NCBI GenBank assembly: GCA_021234155.1
Contig: JAJEKV010000783.1
Coordinates: 1 to 64,000, forward strand
DNA from: Isoetes taiwanensis
Taxonomy: Eukaryota > Streptophyta > Lycopodiopsida > Isoetales > Isoetaceae
Length of the DNA: 64,000 nt
Direction: 5' to 3'
A program made the translations under genes and the position numbers. Each line of letters opens with the position of its first letter. Within the stretch, counting starts at the first letter, position 1. The notes beneath the pieces are model-generated. The model was given only the letters and a program-made list of their open reading frames with translations, had not been told where the DNA came from and made no database searches. This document shows positions 13,320 to 26,023 of this stretch, piece by piece.

Positions 13320-16300
13320 ATTAATAAGAGCAGTTTTACAACAACATCCGCTTTCAAAGCCAACCCTAGATCAAAAGAATCCAATATTCTTCGGCTAGTG
13401 ATGTGTTACTAGTGCGGGCAAACAAAACTCTAGCATTATTCAGGCTTTCTTTTGGTTTAAAAATCAATGAAATAAAACTCCACATTGTTCACCTCATTTT
13501 CTTTTGATTTAACACTCATGAAAGGGAATATGCTACTACGGCATAACACCCGGGCCCTATGGCCAAAATTTCATTTACTTGACATTTACATGTTTTTACA
13601 TAAAGAAACATCACTATATGCACGCTTTTACATCCCCACCACCCATCATTCCACAAGGGCGTTTTACATCTAGTAAAAGTGTCCTAAATCTAATCACCTC
13701 TTTAGCATCAACATCTAATCATGGTTGCTTTAAAAGGTTGCTAGCCGTGATATTTTGTTTGGGAGCTTGTTCGTGACCTAAGCTAAAAAACAAAATAATT
13801 ATATTACTAGCAGAGTAGAATTTTGAAGCTTGTAAAAGTTAAACCCATTGGTGCCTTGCCATCTGCAAGCTTCCCAGTCCTTGCTTCTTTCACCTTGCCC
13901 ATTCTTTCTTCTGACTGGACATTGGCGGCGGACATATGGCTTAGCTTAATATGGCGGTTGAGAAACACTTAGAGACACTCGAGGGAAAGAGGAAGTAACA
14001 AAAAAAAAAAAAAAAAAAACAACATCAAAGAAACTTTAGTTTCAAATAAGAAGATTTTTATTTTTATTTATTTTTTATGCAGCCAAATACGTGCCATATA
14101 TATTGCACATGAAGCGTTAAATTCGCTTACTCAATATGCCAAATAAAAAATCTTTTACTTGGGCCATCTCCGGATGGAACTTTTTGTAGTTTTAGTCAAT
14201 TCAGAGTATCCTCTATAATCGTCTTTGTCAAATTCGATTCTAAGCTTCCAAAATAATCAACCTCAAGAGCAACCGATCTTTTCCACGCCTAAATCTAACC
14301 TTATCTTTCGTTTTCTCCTCTATTCTTCCCTTTGTGAAATAATCCTTATTTCATATACTAAGATTAACCTAACATATTATACGGAAGAAAAGGATTTTCT
14401 ACTTTAATGTTCACTACAAGCTATTTGACCTTTAACTAATTAGGGGCATGGCTCTCTTATCCGGCCTATTAAGATCATTTTTCGGGATACCATTTTGGTG
14501 CCTCCTGACATATATGATTAATCAGAGTATATATGAAATCTTTTCCCAAGCAACACTATCACCGAAAAATCCTCCGTCCATTAGGACCACTTTGATGGCC
14601 AACCCTCCAAACGAAAAGACATAGATTTCATTTGCCACATTCTCCCTCGGGGATATCCTAAAACCGCTTGAGCGTGTATACATATTAGCACCAGCAAATA
14701 ATATAATCATATGCCACCTTGAAGGGTGGCCAATCCATATAGATAAGCTTTCGCTGTTTGTTTTGTTTGCTTAAGGGGTTTCTTTTTTAATGCGATTTTG
14801 CTATGGAAGGATGAGGTACATGCGATCGTTCTCAAGATTCGCTATGGAAAGCATTGGGGCTATATCCAAAATACAAGCTCTTCCCTTGTTTTACCGGAGC
14901 TCCCTCTTTTTCGCTTACTAAGCTCTCTCCGCTTGGCTATGGCTTCTGCTTCGGGCGGCTCACGCCTATGGCGACTTGCAGCATTCTAAACTCCCTTTTG
15001 CATGCTATAGCCAATTCCAATTAGTGGCTGCCACAACATAATTATCGAGTTCATTTGATTCTGATGCCATATAGAAATCACCTAATTAGATCTATATTGT
15101 TCTTGCATAGGCCATTACGGGCCATTAGGAAGTCTTTGCCCCAAACCCCATTTGGACGGCTCCCCAAATATATCTGGCGCCCGGCGGTACACTCCCAAGA
15201 GAAATCCCCGTCCGGGGTCCTTTTCGGACGATGGGCCCTGGTTTTATCCCTTTCTGGGGGAGCCCTAGTGCGGGAAGGTATTCTGAAGGTTCTTCGGCGT
15301 TCTTCCCTATGTGGGCTCCTATCACGCCGAGCATAAACAACGTCCGGAACTAGCAATACAACACATCATACTACCTCAAGGGCCATCATCCACATATCTA
15401 TATCCACAAAGAAGATAATCATATGCCATAAAACATGAGAACTCCTACCCTTGGCTCGACTCATAAGGGGATGACCCACTCTCTGGGGGCCTCACAAGAT
15501 AGAGCAGAACCAGTCATAACAATGGCGGGGTCGGCTATAGACAATGGCTAGGGTTGACCACTCCATCCGCCCCTCAGGCATAATACTTGGCGCACGAGCT
15601 AGATCGGGCTCTGGCATGGCTCTAGCCTTCCGATACGCAGAATCCCATGGCAGCACCCCATCTGGGGCTTCCAGTTGCATCTCCCTCAACCGAGGGGAAG
15701 GGTTGCATCTCCCTTCCGGGGTCTAGAGGTTCAGGAGGCTAGAGAATCGTGTGACATTAATGGTTTGCATTCAACCCCCAAATTTGTGAGCCAAGCCAAC
15801 ACCTTGCAACTCCCCGAGATGTGGCGACACCATTGCCCAGAGGTGTGCCGGACCCATGCCCATCCTAATAACAAGGTGACCGACCATAGGCCTAGTCTGC
15901 TATGGGATCCCAGTATGCGCCGTGAGGGATCCCCATCCCGCTATTGCCTCTAGCCCCGTTTTGTATTCGAAGTCACATCATATCCCCAATAGCCCGGTAG
16001 GCTCTTATGCACAAAGCCGCATATAGGGAACCAGGGATCTAACTAGGAGCATACTACACTTGGCTACTAGGTCTCTACCCCTTCCCAATACAAGAGGAGC
16101 AAACATGATCAACCAACATCACATAACATCATATCATGATAATCATAATAAGAACATCTTAACCTAATCATACATATCTAACTTCGGAGCTAGGGTTCCT
16201 TGATTGGGTTCATTCTAGGATGGCTCTACTCTAGATACTTAAAATACTAACCAATCTGAGTGCTAACTTCGTGATGATCTACCAAGAGCACTACTCTACA

Positions 16301-18059
16301 TACCTGCTCCCTTCAATCCTGGCGTCTCCATGGTCTTCGATTTAGTAAGCCGTGACTTGCCCAAGATCGAATCCACACTCGGGGGCCGCAGACTAGCCTA
16401 TGCCACAAGAAACTGCATTCTAAACGAAGTTTTGAGCGATGAGTCTCAGTGGTGCTAGGGTCGGGAAAGAGGTCCAGGTTAGGGTTTGTGCTAATATAAG
16501 TTAGGGTCCACATGGGATGCCATGGCACCAATGGGGGGGGGCCGCGGCTGGCCACAATGGGATAGGCCATGTGGAAATGGGCCTTATCCCAAGGTTATCT
16601 AAGTTAGGCATTTAACTTAGATGTGCACCCATTGCCAATTCTTTAAGGTATGCAAGGCTACAAGGGTAGACTTGTATAGTGAAGGGTCCAAAGAATGTCA
16701 TTGTTTACGCCAAGATATTCCCTGGAACTACACATCTACCATTTTGCCCCTATTAGCATTGGACCAGCAATTTTAGGGTTTTAGGATCGTTAGGTTATTT
16801 AGAAGGATGTAGCAATTTAGGGATGGTCGCCATCTCTTCCGCTCCAAACTTTTCTTCCTTTGTCATATGTGGTATTAGAAGCCACCATGATAAATCGAGG
16901 TGGTATCATCTCGGATCAATAAGGAGTTTAATGTCTTAAATCCTTACTCTAAAGTTCAAGCACTTTACTGAGTACAAGATAGTGAGAATATATCTAGCTC
17001 TTCCTTCATTTCTTTCCTATCAGGACAGAAAAAAAGGAATTTTTGTATTTCGGGTGTTCAAACTAGGCTCATTTTTGTTTTTTCCAACAAATATTTTATT
17101 CTTGCATGCTAGAGTTGGTGCAGCCTTTCCATGCATGATGGTTTTTTCTACTCTTTGATTTGGGTTGAAACTTACGTGGTTTCAAGTGGAGACTTGATGT
17201 AGTTCAAAACTACATAAAAGTTTCCATTGAAACCGATTAAGTTTCCATGGATACCACGTTAGGTTTTCTTTAGTGAAAACCTTGTAAGGTTTCCAATATA
17301 GAAACTATAATGTAGTTTACTTTTGGGAAAACCCATAAGGTTTGCACTTTTTAAAATAAAATGAAAGAGTCTAGGCATGTATGTAAGATCTTGTGGCACA
17401 TTTGCAAGATTGTATGACAACATATAATCTACCCACATGTGTAAGATCTTGTGGAATACCAAATGCATTAATGGTGTTCTTTTAGCGTGAGGAGCACGCC
17501 AACATTTTGAATGTTTGTTCACCCAAATCGAATGTTAGAATGTTAGAATTCTGAATTTTAGAATGTTTTTGCACCAGATTGCAACCCTTGTGTCGTCTAG
17601 CCTAAGTTTGCTTATGCGTTAAAGTTCTAATATGTAATTTAAAGGGGCTGGGTTTGTGCACCCTTAACAGACAGGACCAGATGCCAGCTCTTCTACGACA
17701 ATCGCATCGAAGTTATACTTTTGTTTTAGTAATCTGCCCAAAAATCCACCAAAATTGTCTCCTTTAGCGGCTGGATATGCATATCCCATTCTTTTAGATC
17801 CTAATCCGAAGCTAAATCAACTATAGGGTGATGGCACAGCATGCGCAAAAAACAGGGTCTCAACAGGGTTGGCAACAGGGCAAGAAACACCATCGCTGGG
17901 AAGATTTGAGGGTAGTTTCTGAATCAATAGAAAGAAACACATATTCCATTCTTACAGATATGAACTTTTACACCTAAATACCATGAAGAAATCACCAAGA
18001 AGTACTCTTATGTAGAAGAACACGCCGGTGTCCAAAAATCCCTTCTAATCGAATGTCAT
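13320..18059. other. Gene-free stretch
   Basis: No gene recognised. An A20 run lies at about 14000-14020. The GC-richer segment 14900-16600 has longer chance frames on both strands, but none shows a family motif; it may be the interior or LTR of an unrecognised retroelement. Confidence 0.3.
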
Positions 18060-18815
18060 TGTTGATATTCTAAACGAGGCGCAGTTGGACTACCACCACC
18101 GGGATTCGTTGATCCTACGACTAAGATCGTATGTTGGGGCATGGGAGCACTTTCGTTTTAAACATAGTCATTTATGATTGAGGCCTATGATTTTGAAATT
18201 TGAAATACTGATTTTGCCTAAGGTTTTGAGAGAATATTGAACCTCTATAACGCTTTGCCTAAGATTTTAGAATTTGAAATCTGGAGGCTCGAACCTCTAC
18301 CAAAATAACTCAATGTCCTAACAAGGCTACTTTAACCAATATGCCCAAAGTGAACTAATGTGAACGAGGCGACCTTTGACTACCACGGTCGTTTGATTTC
18401 CGATCCCACCTAACCGGGATCGTATATGTTGGGGCATGGGAGCACTTCTCGTTTGGCCTATAGTCATTTATGATTGAGGCTCTATGATTTGGAAATTTGA
18501 AATACTGATTTCGCCTAAGGTTTTGAGAGAATATTGAACTCCTATACTGGCTTTGCCTAAGATTTTAGAATTTGAAATAATGGAGAGGCTCTAACCTCTA
18601 CCAAAATAACTCAATGTCCTAATAAGGCTACTTTAACCAATATGCCCAAGTGAGCTAATGTGATTATTTTTATCTTGAATCTATTTTTTTTTTTTTAACA
18701 CCCCATTCAATTGATTTAGGGATATATGCTATGGTTTCTTGAATTGTTATTTTTACATCCATATCAAATCCCTCGTGGAACCCCCTGTTATTTTGCTACA
18801 TATTGTTGAAAAATG
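18060..18815. repeat. Dispersed repeat R2, locus 2, with internal tandem duplication
   Basis: Two tandem copies of a unit of about 295 bp (about 18066-18361 and 18362-18663). Each runs through 'AACGAGGCG', 'GACTACCAC', 'GATCGTAT', 'GTTGGGGCATGGGAGCACTT', 'GTCATTTATGATTGAGGC', 'GCCTAAGGTTTTGAGAGAATATTGAAC' (quoted in part) and 'CTACTTTAACCAATATGCCCA'. The tail 18664-18815 ('CTATTTTTTTT', 'CCATTCAATTGATT', 'CATATCAAATCC') occurs once and matches the copy at 5530-5985. The two tandem copies are more alike than either is to the 5.5 kb copy, so the duplication came after dispersal. Confidence 0.7.
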
Positions 18816-20373
18816 CTAAAATTTTAGAAATGAGAGAAGAATGCTTCCTTGTGCATTAAATGCTACCAATTTGTTTACAAGCAAAAGATTTCCATTGTGG
18901 ATATGGAAGTATAGATGGGCAAGATTGAAATTATTAAAAGGTGAATGAAAAGAAGGTTTGAAATGAAATTGATATAGTTTCTAATGAAACTATATGTGTA
19001 GTTTCCACATTGAAACTAAAAATAGTTTCATATTCTTGGGAGGATAACCCCGACGCGGAGATAAAGTTATCATCTCCATGGCGTTTTGATATCTATGTCA
19101 ATTAAGCCAAAGAAAAGAAAACTAAAAAGGACCAAGAGTATAGATTCGGACATCTCAGGATTGTGGAAGTCATTTTGTTTTTGCTATAAAATTAGAAACA
19201 AGTCTGAGATTTAATTTCTTTTTGCTTGCTATAAAAAAGTCCGAGCTTTTAAGTTTTTTTTGTCAAGAAAAATTAGTCTTTGTAGATAAAACTTAAGGCA
19301 TTGATGATGACAACGGCCCACGTTCGCCCCCATCTTATTATCCGCTAGTGTTTTATATAATTCACCATTTTAATTAACATCCATGAAAATCATAAAGTAC
19401 CATTGTTGATGCCGCAGCTTAATATGTGTCTTTAAAGGCTATTTTAATATCCAAAATTAGGGTATAAACGAGGATATTTCGAAGTACTTTGACAAAATCC
19501 ATGGAAAACTATAGCCTCATTTTGACGTGGGCCAAATGGTTGGTTGATATATGTTCTAAAAAATGCATTATTATGGCCCCGATCCGCGGTAAGTGACACG
19601 ACCTCATTTCCGTAAGTTCTTCTTTATGGTTTTTGATTGCCTCAAGAATCGGCCTTCATAAGCTTCCATTCATTTTTATCCGTCAATATAAGCTTTAGGT
19701 CTAGAAATGCCGGGTCTCCAATTTTTCTTCTTCCTTTTGCTCTTTCTCTATTTTCTTTCTTTGAGTATATTTGGTTAACTCCGGCATGTATATTTGGTCA
19801 ACTCCTCCATGCTTCACTTGTGCGTGCCCTCTGGGTGCAATTTCAACATTATTTATGGGAATCTTGTACCGTTGGGGCATTTTATTTGAAAGGTGCATGT
19901 AGAATATATGATATGCCTTGATATGTAACCATTTTTATCAAGGAAGGTATAATTGGTTAAATCTCTCTAAGCATATCATGTATTAAGCATACATGCATAT
20001 AGGATCCTTTTTCAAGCCAAGGAAGAGCCTATTACATACTTGGCATAGAACGGAACAGCTTTAGGAATGGCAAGCCCTCAAGGAACGGGGTACGCTAGTC
20101 TCATTTGAACGGAACGAAACGGAACGGCATTTCTTCAAAAAACTAGTTAAAATGATCAGAAACAATAAAATCTTTTAGAACATGACCTCCAAATAGTTAA
20201 TTCGTGACAATAAAGACTCAAAGTGCTTAAAAAGCTACTTTAGGAATAAGTAATTCAAACCATAATAAACAAAGCACTTGATCAGAACACTTGAAAGAAA
20301 ACTCAAACTATAATAAACAAAGCACTTGATCATAAACACACGAAAGAAATTATAAGCTAAACCTTTCCCTTTA
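18816..20373. other. Gene-free stretch
   Basis: AT-rich sequence with no recognisable gene or repeat structure. Confidence 0.35.
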
Positions 20374-20525
20374 GGAATAGAATAGATTAGAATAGGTTTT
20401 TAGCGTCCACGGAGACCAATTGGCCTATGGGACCCAAACAAAAAGAGAGCAGCAAGCGTATTAATGACAGGATTAAAACCCCCGCCGAAGGGTTTTCGAG
20501 GGAAAAACCTTTAGGAGTAAAATAT
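20374..20525. repeat. Dispersed repeat R1, copy 2
   Basis: Second copy of the repeat at 699-835, same orientation, with the ordered blocks GAATAGAATAGATT, CCACGGAGACC, GCCTATGG, CGTATTAATG and GGTTTTCGAGG. The sequences outside the repeat do not match each other. Confidence 0.6.
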
Positions 20526-22699
20526 GAAATTGAAAACATGAACTTCATATAAGCGTATGTTATCCAACTGTGTATAGAATTATACCTGATCAATAAAGAA
20601 GACTAGCAAGCCAAAAGATGTACTGTGAGTAGGTATATTCTTTCCATCGATACATTAGATAAGATCAAGGAGAGAGTGAAGCAATAGATAGGCACCAGTG
20701 ATTCTAGTAGCATACTGTGGTACCAGGGAAGGGAGCTACAAAAATCTCTATATCTAACCCTAATATACAAATTCTAGAAAATGATTTGATTTGCTCCACC
20801 TTTTATCAAAATCTCTAAGTCTAACCCTAATATATAAAACCCTAATATATCTGATTCTAGAAAATAATTCAATTTGCTTCAGCTTTTTGGTGTGTCATTA
20901 AAATTTGTCAAAAACAAATTTGCTCATAACGAAAAATGATCCAAATTTGCTTTTGTTGGTGTATTAAAATTTTGCAATGAAGATTTGCATAGTTTCACTT
21001 ACCTCGGGCTGAAATTCAGGGAGGAGCAAGATGCGTAAGTCTTGGTGCCGGTAAATGCTATTGCAGGTCCGGGATTATAGTAGGTGGAAAAATACCTCCC
21101 CAAGAATCGAACAAACAAGCGGTGGTCTTCAATTTCCACTTTTTTGGCGGTAATTCTTAGTTTGGCGTTCTTTGCCCCGGAGTCTACATTTTCTGTTCTC
21201 CTTGGATTGATGATCATTCTAAAATTTTCTCGAAGTAGTTCCATTAGATTCACAATTTTTTGACAAGCTCAAGGTACAAGAACTCCCAAAAGCCTCCTCA
21301 ATTGTGAATTACATTATCTTGAGGCATGGACTTAAAATGGCTTGATTGATATTAGTATTAATTACCGATTTTCCTTAAAAATCTCGTCCAAGGCATTTGT
21401 ATCATTGTGTTCAAAAGTTTTAGTATTTCTTTATCATGCAATACATCTCTAGCAAGCATTCCAGAACTGAAGTAGTCTAGTACAAGACTGTCCGAAGGGC
21501 AAAGTTCCAGAACTGTAGTCGAGTGCAAGGTTGTCAGAAGGGCAGGAAGTTGTGGCTTGGGCTGACTTGATTCTTAAGTGCTCGCCTTCCATGCCTTGCC
21601 GAGTTGTAGTTGAACTTCATGCCATAAGCTTCTTAACCATGGATTTCGCTTTGGGGATAACGACGCCTTGAATGTGCTTAGGAACCGGTGGCACCTTTTG
21701 AGGGCGCCATCGTAAAATCTAAGATCCAGATCTTCAACATTGTTCGTGCCAACATGGGATATCTTAATAGCCTATGTGAGAGATTGTGGTTCTCATGTTG
21801 CCCTCAAGAAGTAGATGTTTCATATTCTTTTTTTTTTTTTTTTTTTTAATTGAAGGCCGATGTGTATATTTATGTATAGATAAATTTATAAAAATTACTT
21901 TTTACAAAGAAGTATAACCCAATTGTTTTTTAAAAAAGTGGATGAACATAGAAAATGAGTAGCACTTTCCGGATATAGAGGATGCAACCGAAAATGGAAG
22001 GATGATTTGAGATTAGAATTTTTGGTCTTTTCGACCCCTTTCCACGACTATAGTAGTAAGAGTGCGTAAGACGCAGAGGTAGGAGTCCACTTTTCGCCAT
22101 ATTAAATCTTCCTTGTTGTCTTTAGCTCCGCACAATAAGGCTCTTCTAACGTCCAGGGTTATGATGTGCAAAGAACAATTACAAAGGCAAAGTTTATTGT
22201 GCCCATAGATATCCAAGGTCCCAACACCTTGAGCCATTCTCGATTGGTAATCGGGTTGATTCGCCCAAGATAGAGAATTCAAAAGAAAGGTTTTGAAGTA
22301 CAAAGTCTGTTTTAAATTTAGCATAGAAAGAGAGAAGTCCCAAAAGAGTTTCAAGAGGTTGTGAAGAAGGTAATATCCGATTTTGTTCCATACAATTACA
22401 CGTCACATTGACATGCCAATCAGTTTAAACAGTGTGTGTTACCATTTCCAGAAGATACAATTGTATCTGTTATTGACTTTGCAAAAAGTAAGAGCATCAA
22501 AATCCAGAATGAGCCCTAGTCAATGCATTGGCACACAGACCAAGTTTCTATACTTGTTAACATAACATATAGATATGACAAGAGTGTTGATATTCATATT
22601 CATGTGCAGACAAAAGAACACTGTCTAAAGAAGAAAAAAAAAACACAAGATTGAAGTAGATCAGGAATAGACTCAACAATTATAGGAAGATTATAAAAG
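20526..22699. other. Gene-free stretch
   Basis: No gene recognised. Near 20758-20860, 'AAAATCTCTA' and 'TCTAACCCTAATATA' each occur twice, a local imperfect duplication. A T-run of about 17 lies at 21831-21847. Minus-strand frames at 20999-21253 and 22013-22354 show no family motif. Confidence 0.3.
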
Positions 22700-23110
22700 A
22701 GACTCACGTTTACATTTCTGATGATAAAGTACATGACTCATTATTTGTAGAGCACTGCCTACAAAGGCATGCTGCATGGCTTAAGGAACAGAGAATAAAG
22801 TATGAGAAGCATTGGGTATGGAGTGATGGCTGCTCATTACAATTCAAGTCAACAAAATCATTTTTTTCATAGGCATATATTACACAATGAATGAGAAGGA
22901 GGTTGTGTGCAACTACATTACCACTCACGGTAAAGATGAACATGATGGTGCAGGTGTTGTTATGAAAGGGATGCTAGGTAAAGAACAACTCAAACCCAAT
23001 GGTGTACAACTGAGACATGCTAAAGATATTGTAAAATTTTTGTGTACATATTTCAGCAATCTACCAATTGATGAAACAAATGAGATCAATTTTTTTTTTT
23101 TTGGAAATTG
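22700..23110 (+). pseudogene. Plant transposase-like (WSDG / HGKGxxDGxGA) fragment
   Basis: Two plus-strand segments in different frames read through a motif set seen in many plant-genome proteins of transposon origin. The first is ISDDKVHDSLFVEHCL then HWVWSDGCSLQFKSTKSF (about 22705-22868). The second is YITTHGKDEHDGAGVVMKGML then a segment with GVQLRHAKDIVKF (22887-23111). In such proteins the acidic residues of WSDG and the HDGxGA block lie in an RNase H-like DDE domain; I am using family knowledge here and cannot verify it. The frame is lost in a T-run near 22860-22868, with a TAG right after it. The fragment has no upstream zinc-finger part and is probably dead. Confidence 0.55.
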
Positions 23111-23232
23111 AACCTGCAGTTGTGCAAATATGAAGGAATATAAAATTGAGACAGTTAAGGGCACAAAGAAGATTCACTATACGGACGGCCAAGCTTGCTC
23201 ATATATCTCTCTCAAACAATTGCGAACGATAG

Positions 23233-23800
23233 TTGAGCCAGATATGCGACATAATGCCATTTAATTATAAGTCCTGTTTTGAAATGCAAGAAGGCACGCT
23301 TTGTTCTTCGAGCATTAGAAGCAAATGTTTGAATTATCTTTCACGTGAGCCTCGGACCTTCTGGCGCAAAAATATTATATCGACCACCTCCTACTCTTGG
23401 ACATATTTCTATAAAGAATGGGATGGCCGATTGGTCCACTTATATGATCATCCCGGGGTCCTTAATTTCATGCCTCCTTTGGTAGGTGATATTCCTCAAT
23501 TCATGAGAGGAAGAAGTCAAAGAAGGACTGCGGCATCTATCTAATGGCAAGTCTCCCCGATCTTCAAGGTTTGCAAAAGCGAATTGCTTAAATGGGTGGG
23601 TCCGCTATTGCTTCCAATCATCACTACTCTTTTAAATCAAGCTTTACAAGAAGGCTTGCGTAAACTTAAACATCGCCGTGAAGGTTGTACCAATTTACAA
23701 AGCGGTGATAAGCATGACCCTTCTAATTATCGCATGATCATAGTAAGTTCCATATTTTCAAAGCTCTTAGCCGGTCTTCTTGAAGCGAGTTGACATCATG
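23233..23800 (+). pseudogene. LINE reverse transcriptase N-terminal fragment
   Basis: Segments at 23233-23544 and 23584-23793 read REPRTFWRK, a region ending YDHPGVLNF, and then SGDKHDPSNYRMIIVSSIFSKLLAGLLE. The last is the classic opening of a LINE RT domain ('KGDxxDPxNYRPI...S...K'), and the FWR phrase is typical of the linker before it. A stop and a frame change split the two segments. The palm (YADD) is absent; after 23800 the frame is lost and the palindromic repeats begin about 260 bp later. It is a truncated relic, unrelated in type to the PLE RTs downstream. Confidence 0.65.
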
Positions 23801-24054
23801 GGCGTATTTTATCTTGGTGTATGCGTCTTTGTGGGACAAAGCGTGCTTTTAAATTGATAAAACCGAAAGCAAAATATATATTCTTAATTCAAATGTCTAG
23901 CAAGATTTATCATTAACAACTTGACTTAGCAAGTAATAAGGGAGCCAAAATATGGTCACTAATCCCTTAATACTGATGTATCATAGTTCTATCAATCTGT
24001 AACATAACCGTTACCATCCCAACCACAACAGCCGCCCGTGCCCTTCATCTGCAA

Positions 24055-24057
<3 letters not shown>

Positions 24058-24120
<63 letters not shown>
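24058..24120. repeat. (TA)n microsatellite
   Basis: About 31 uninterrupted TA units. It is the left outer border of palindromic unit P1. An equivalent tract closes the right side (26024-26042). Confidence 0.95.
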
Positions 24121-24122
<2 letters not shown>

Positions 24123-24974
24123 AGAAAATTAATACGTCCTACGGCGCATTGTTCCAGTTTTAGCATGTTCTTACGATGTAAGGCCCTATAGTGCTCTAGA
24201 TAACCAACGATTCTACTAAGATTCTCTTAGATTCTCCTAGATTCTCTTAGAATTTTCTATTTTGATTGAGGTGCTTACCCATGAGCATTTAAAACCTTCT
24301 AAAATAATCTATTCCGGATGCATGTGCAACATTTTTAAAACATTTTCTATTTTTAGACTAAGGTGCTTACCTTGAGCATCTAGAATATTTTTTTTCAAGA
24401 TTTATATTGTACACCTTTATTATGAAACATTTTAGAACATTCTATTGTCGCTTTGCAAAATCTTAAAACCCATGAGCTTAAAACCTTCTAAAATAATCTA
24501 TTTTGGATATGTGCAATATTTTTTAAAAACATTTTCTATTTTTAGACTAAATGCTTTCCTTGAACATCTAGAATATTTTTTTTTTTTCAAGATTTATATT
24601 GTACACCTTTATTATGAAACATTTTAGAACATTCTATTGTCGCTTTTTGCAAAATCTTAAAAACTTCTAAGATTTCATCAAGATTTTCTTAGATTCCCTT
24701 AGATATTATGAAGATACCCTTAGATTCAATTAGATTTTAAGAGATTTAGTTAGACTTGTATATTTTCCTAGATTCTCTTACAATTTATGAGATTTCCTTA
24801 TATTCCTTTCAATTCTTCTGGATTCCCTTACATTCTAGAAATTTCTAGAACATTTTAGAACTTTCTGGAACATTTTGAAAGTTTCAAAACATCCTACAAT
24901 ATTATAGTCTCATTTTATCTTAATTAGAACATTACCCTTAAGTATATTTGAAACAAAACTTTTTCATAGAATTA

Positions 24975-25035
24975 ATGCTTGGTCTAGTGGTTAGAGTGGA
25001 GGTTTGGGAGCTTGAGGACCAGGGTTGAATCCCCA
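24975..25035 (+). other. tRNA-like segment in P1 left arm
   Basis: TGGTCTAGTGG at 24980-24990 fits the pol III A-box consensus TRGYNNARNGG exactly. GGGTTGAATCCCC follows about 33 bp later and resembles a B box (GGTTCRANNCC) that lacks one C. The acceptor stem of a real tRNA is missing, so this is a tRNA-derived relic like a SINE head, not a tRNA gene. The same segment is repeated inverted at about 25735-25795 and 26414-26475. Confidence 0.5.
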
Positions 25036-25396
25036 ATAACATAAAAATTTTAAAAGCCTTTCCTTAAGGAGCGAGCATTCAATGAGCCTTAGGATCTTGG
25101 GCTTCGATCAACGATCAAGATCTCACCATATAAAAAGCAATATAAGTGAGGTAGGATCTGTACATATAATTCCCCAAAGCCCGTGGACCGTAGGATGTGT
25201 CCCCAAACCCGTGAGCCATGGTTCGGACCGGCGGTGAGGATCCGGATCAATGCGGGACGTAGGACGCGGTACACATATTATAGCGCAAGCTCCCAGCCAT
25301 GCGAGGCGTGGGGATGTATGTCCCAAAGCCCCGTGAGCGTTGGGATCACCGAGCGGGCCGATTGGGATAGCGACAAATATAAGAACATATATAGAT

Positions 25397-25397
<1 letters not shown>

Positions 25398-25430
<33 letters not shown>
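25398..25430. repeat. (TA)n centre of palindrome P1
   Basis: TA tract between the inverted inner borders AAGAACATATATA and TATATATGTTCTT. It is the unoccupied equivalent of the position that holds the family III retroelement array at 52983-63727. Confidence 0.85.
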
Positions 25431-25431
<1 letters not shown>

Positions 25432-26023
25432 ACTCTATATATGTTCTTATGTTTAACTCGGCAACTCGGTCCATCGAACTTTCCGGCGACGTATCAAACT
25501 GGCATTCTATCCACGATTCATCCCACTCCAAGATCCGGACGGGCTTCCCCACGGGCTTGGGGACACGGCGGCTCCACGGCCCACGGGTTTGGGAATTATA
25601 TGTAATAGATCCTACGCTCATATTGCTTTTTATATGGTGAGATCTTGATCGTTGATCGAAGTCTAAGATCCTAAGGCTCATATTGAATGCTCGCTCCTTA
25701 AGGAAAGGCTTTTAAAAATTTTATGTTATTGGGGATTCAACCCTCAGTCCTCAACCCCAAACCCCCACTCCAACCACTAGATCAAGCATTAATTCTATGA
25801 AAATTTATGTTTCAAATATACTTAAGGGTAATGTTGTAATTAAGATAAAATAGACTATAATATTCTAGGATGTTTTGAAAGTTTCAAAATGTTCCTTTAA
25901 AGTTCTAAAATGTTCTAGAAATTTCTAGAATGTAAGGGAATCCGTGAGAATTAAAGGGAATATAAGGACATGCTAAAAAATCGAACAATGCTACCGTGAG
26001 GGATCTGGATTAATTTTCTTGTA

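Larger units (their letters stand above)
24121..26023. mobile_element. Palindromic (foldback-like) unit P1 with empty (TA)n centre
   Basis: Large imperfect inverted repeat. The ends are complementary: CAAGAAAATTAAT at 24121-24133 and ATTAATTTTCTTG ending at 26023. Reading inward, each arm has (a) TTCTAGAA / AGATTCCCTTAG-type minisatellite, long on the left (about 24190-24950) and short on the right (about 25850-25980); (b) a tRNA-like segment; (c) a module with AAGGAGCGAGCATTCAATGAG; (d) ATCCTACGGCTC-like short repeats; and (e) an inner border ATAAGAACATATATA / TATATATGTTCTTAT. The centre is a (TA)n tract at about 25398-25430. There is no ORF. It could be a foldback element or MITE-like unit that inserted in (TA)n, or a locus that formed by inverted duplication. 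Confidence 0.7.

Noticed and set aside
15055-15960. Overlapping frames of 60-93 codons on both strands as genes
   Set aside because: They arise from the higher GC content here, overlap each other on both strands and show no recognisable motif.
24975-25035. Functional tRNA gene
   Set aside because: A and B box resemblance only; there is no acceptor stem, no anticodon arm pairing and no terminator at the expected distance.
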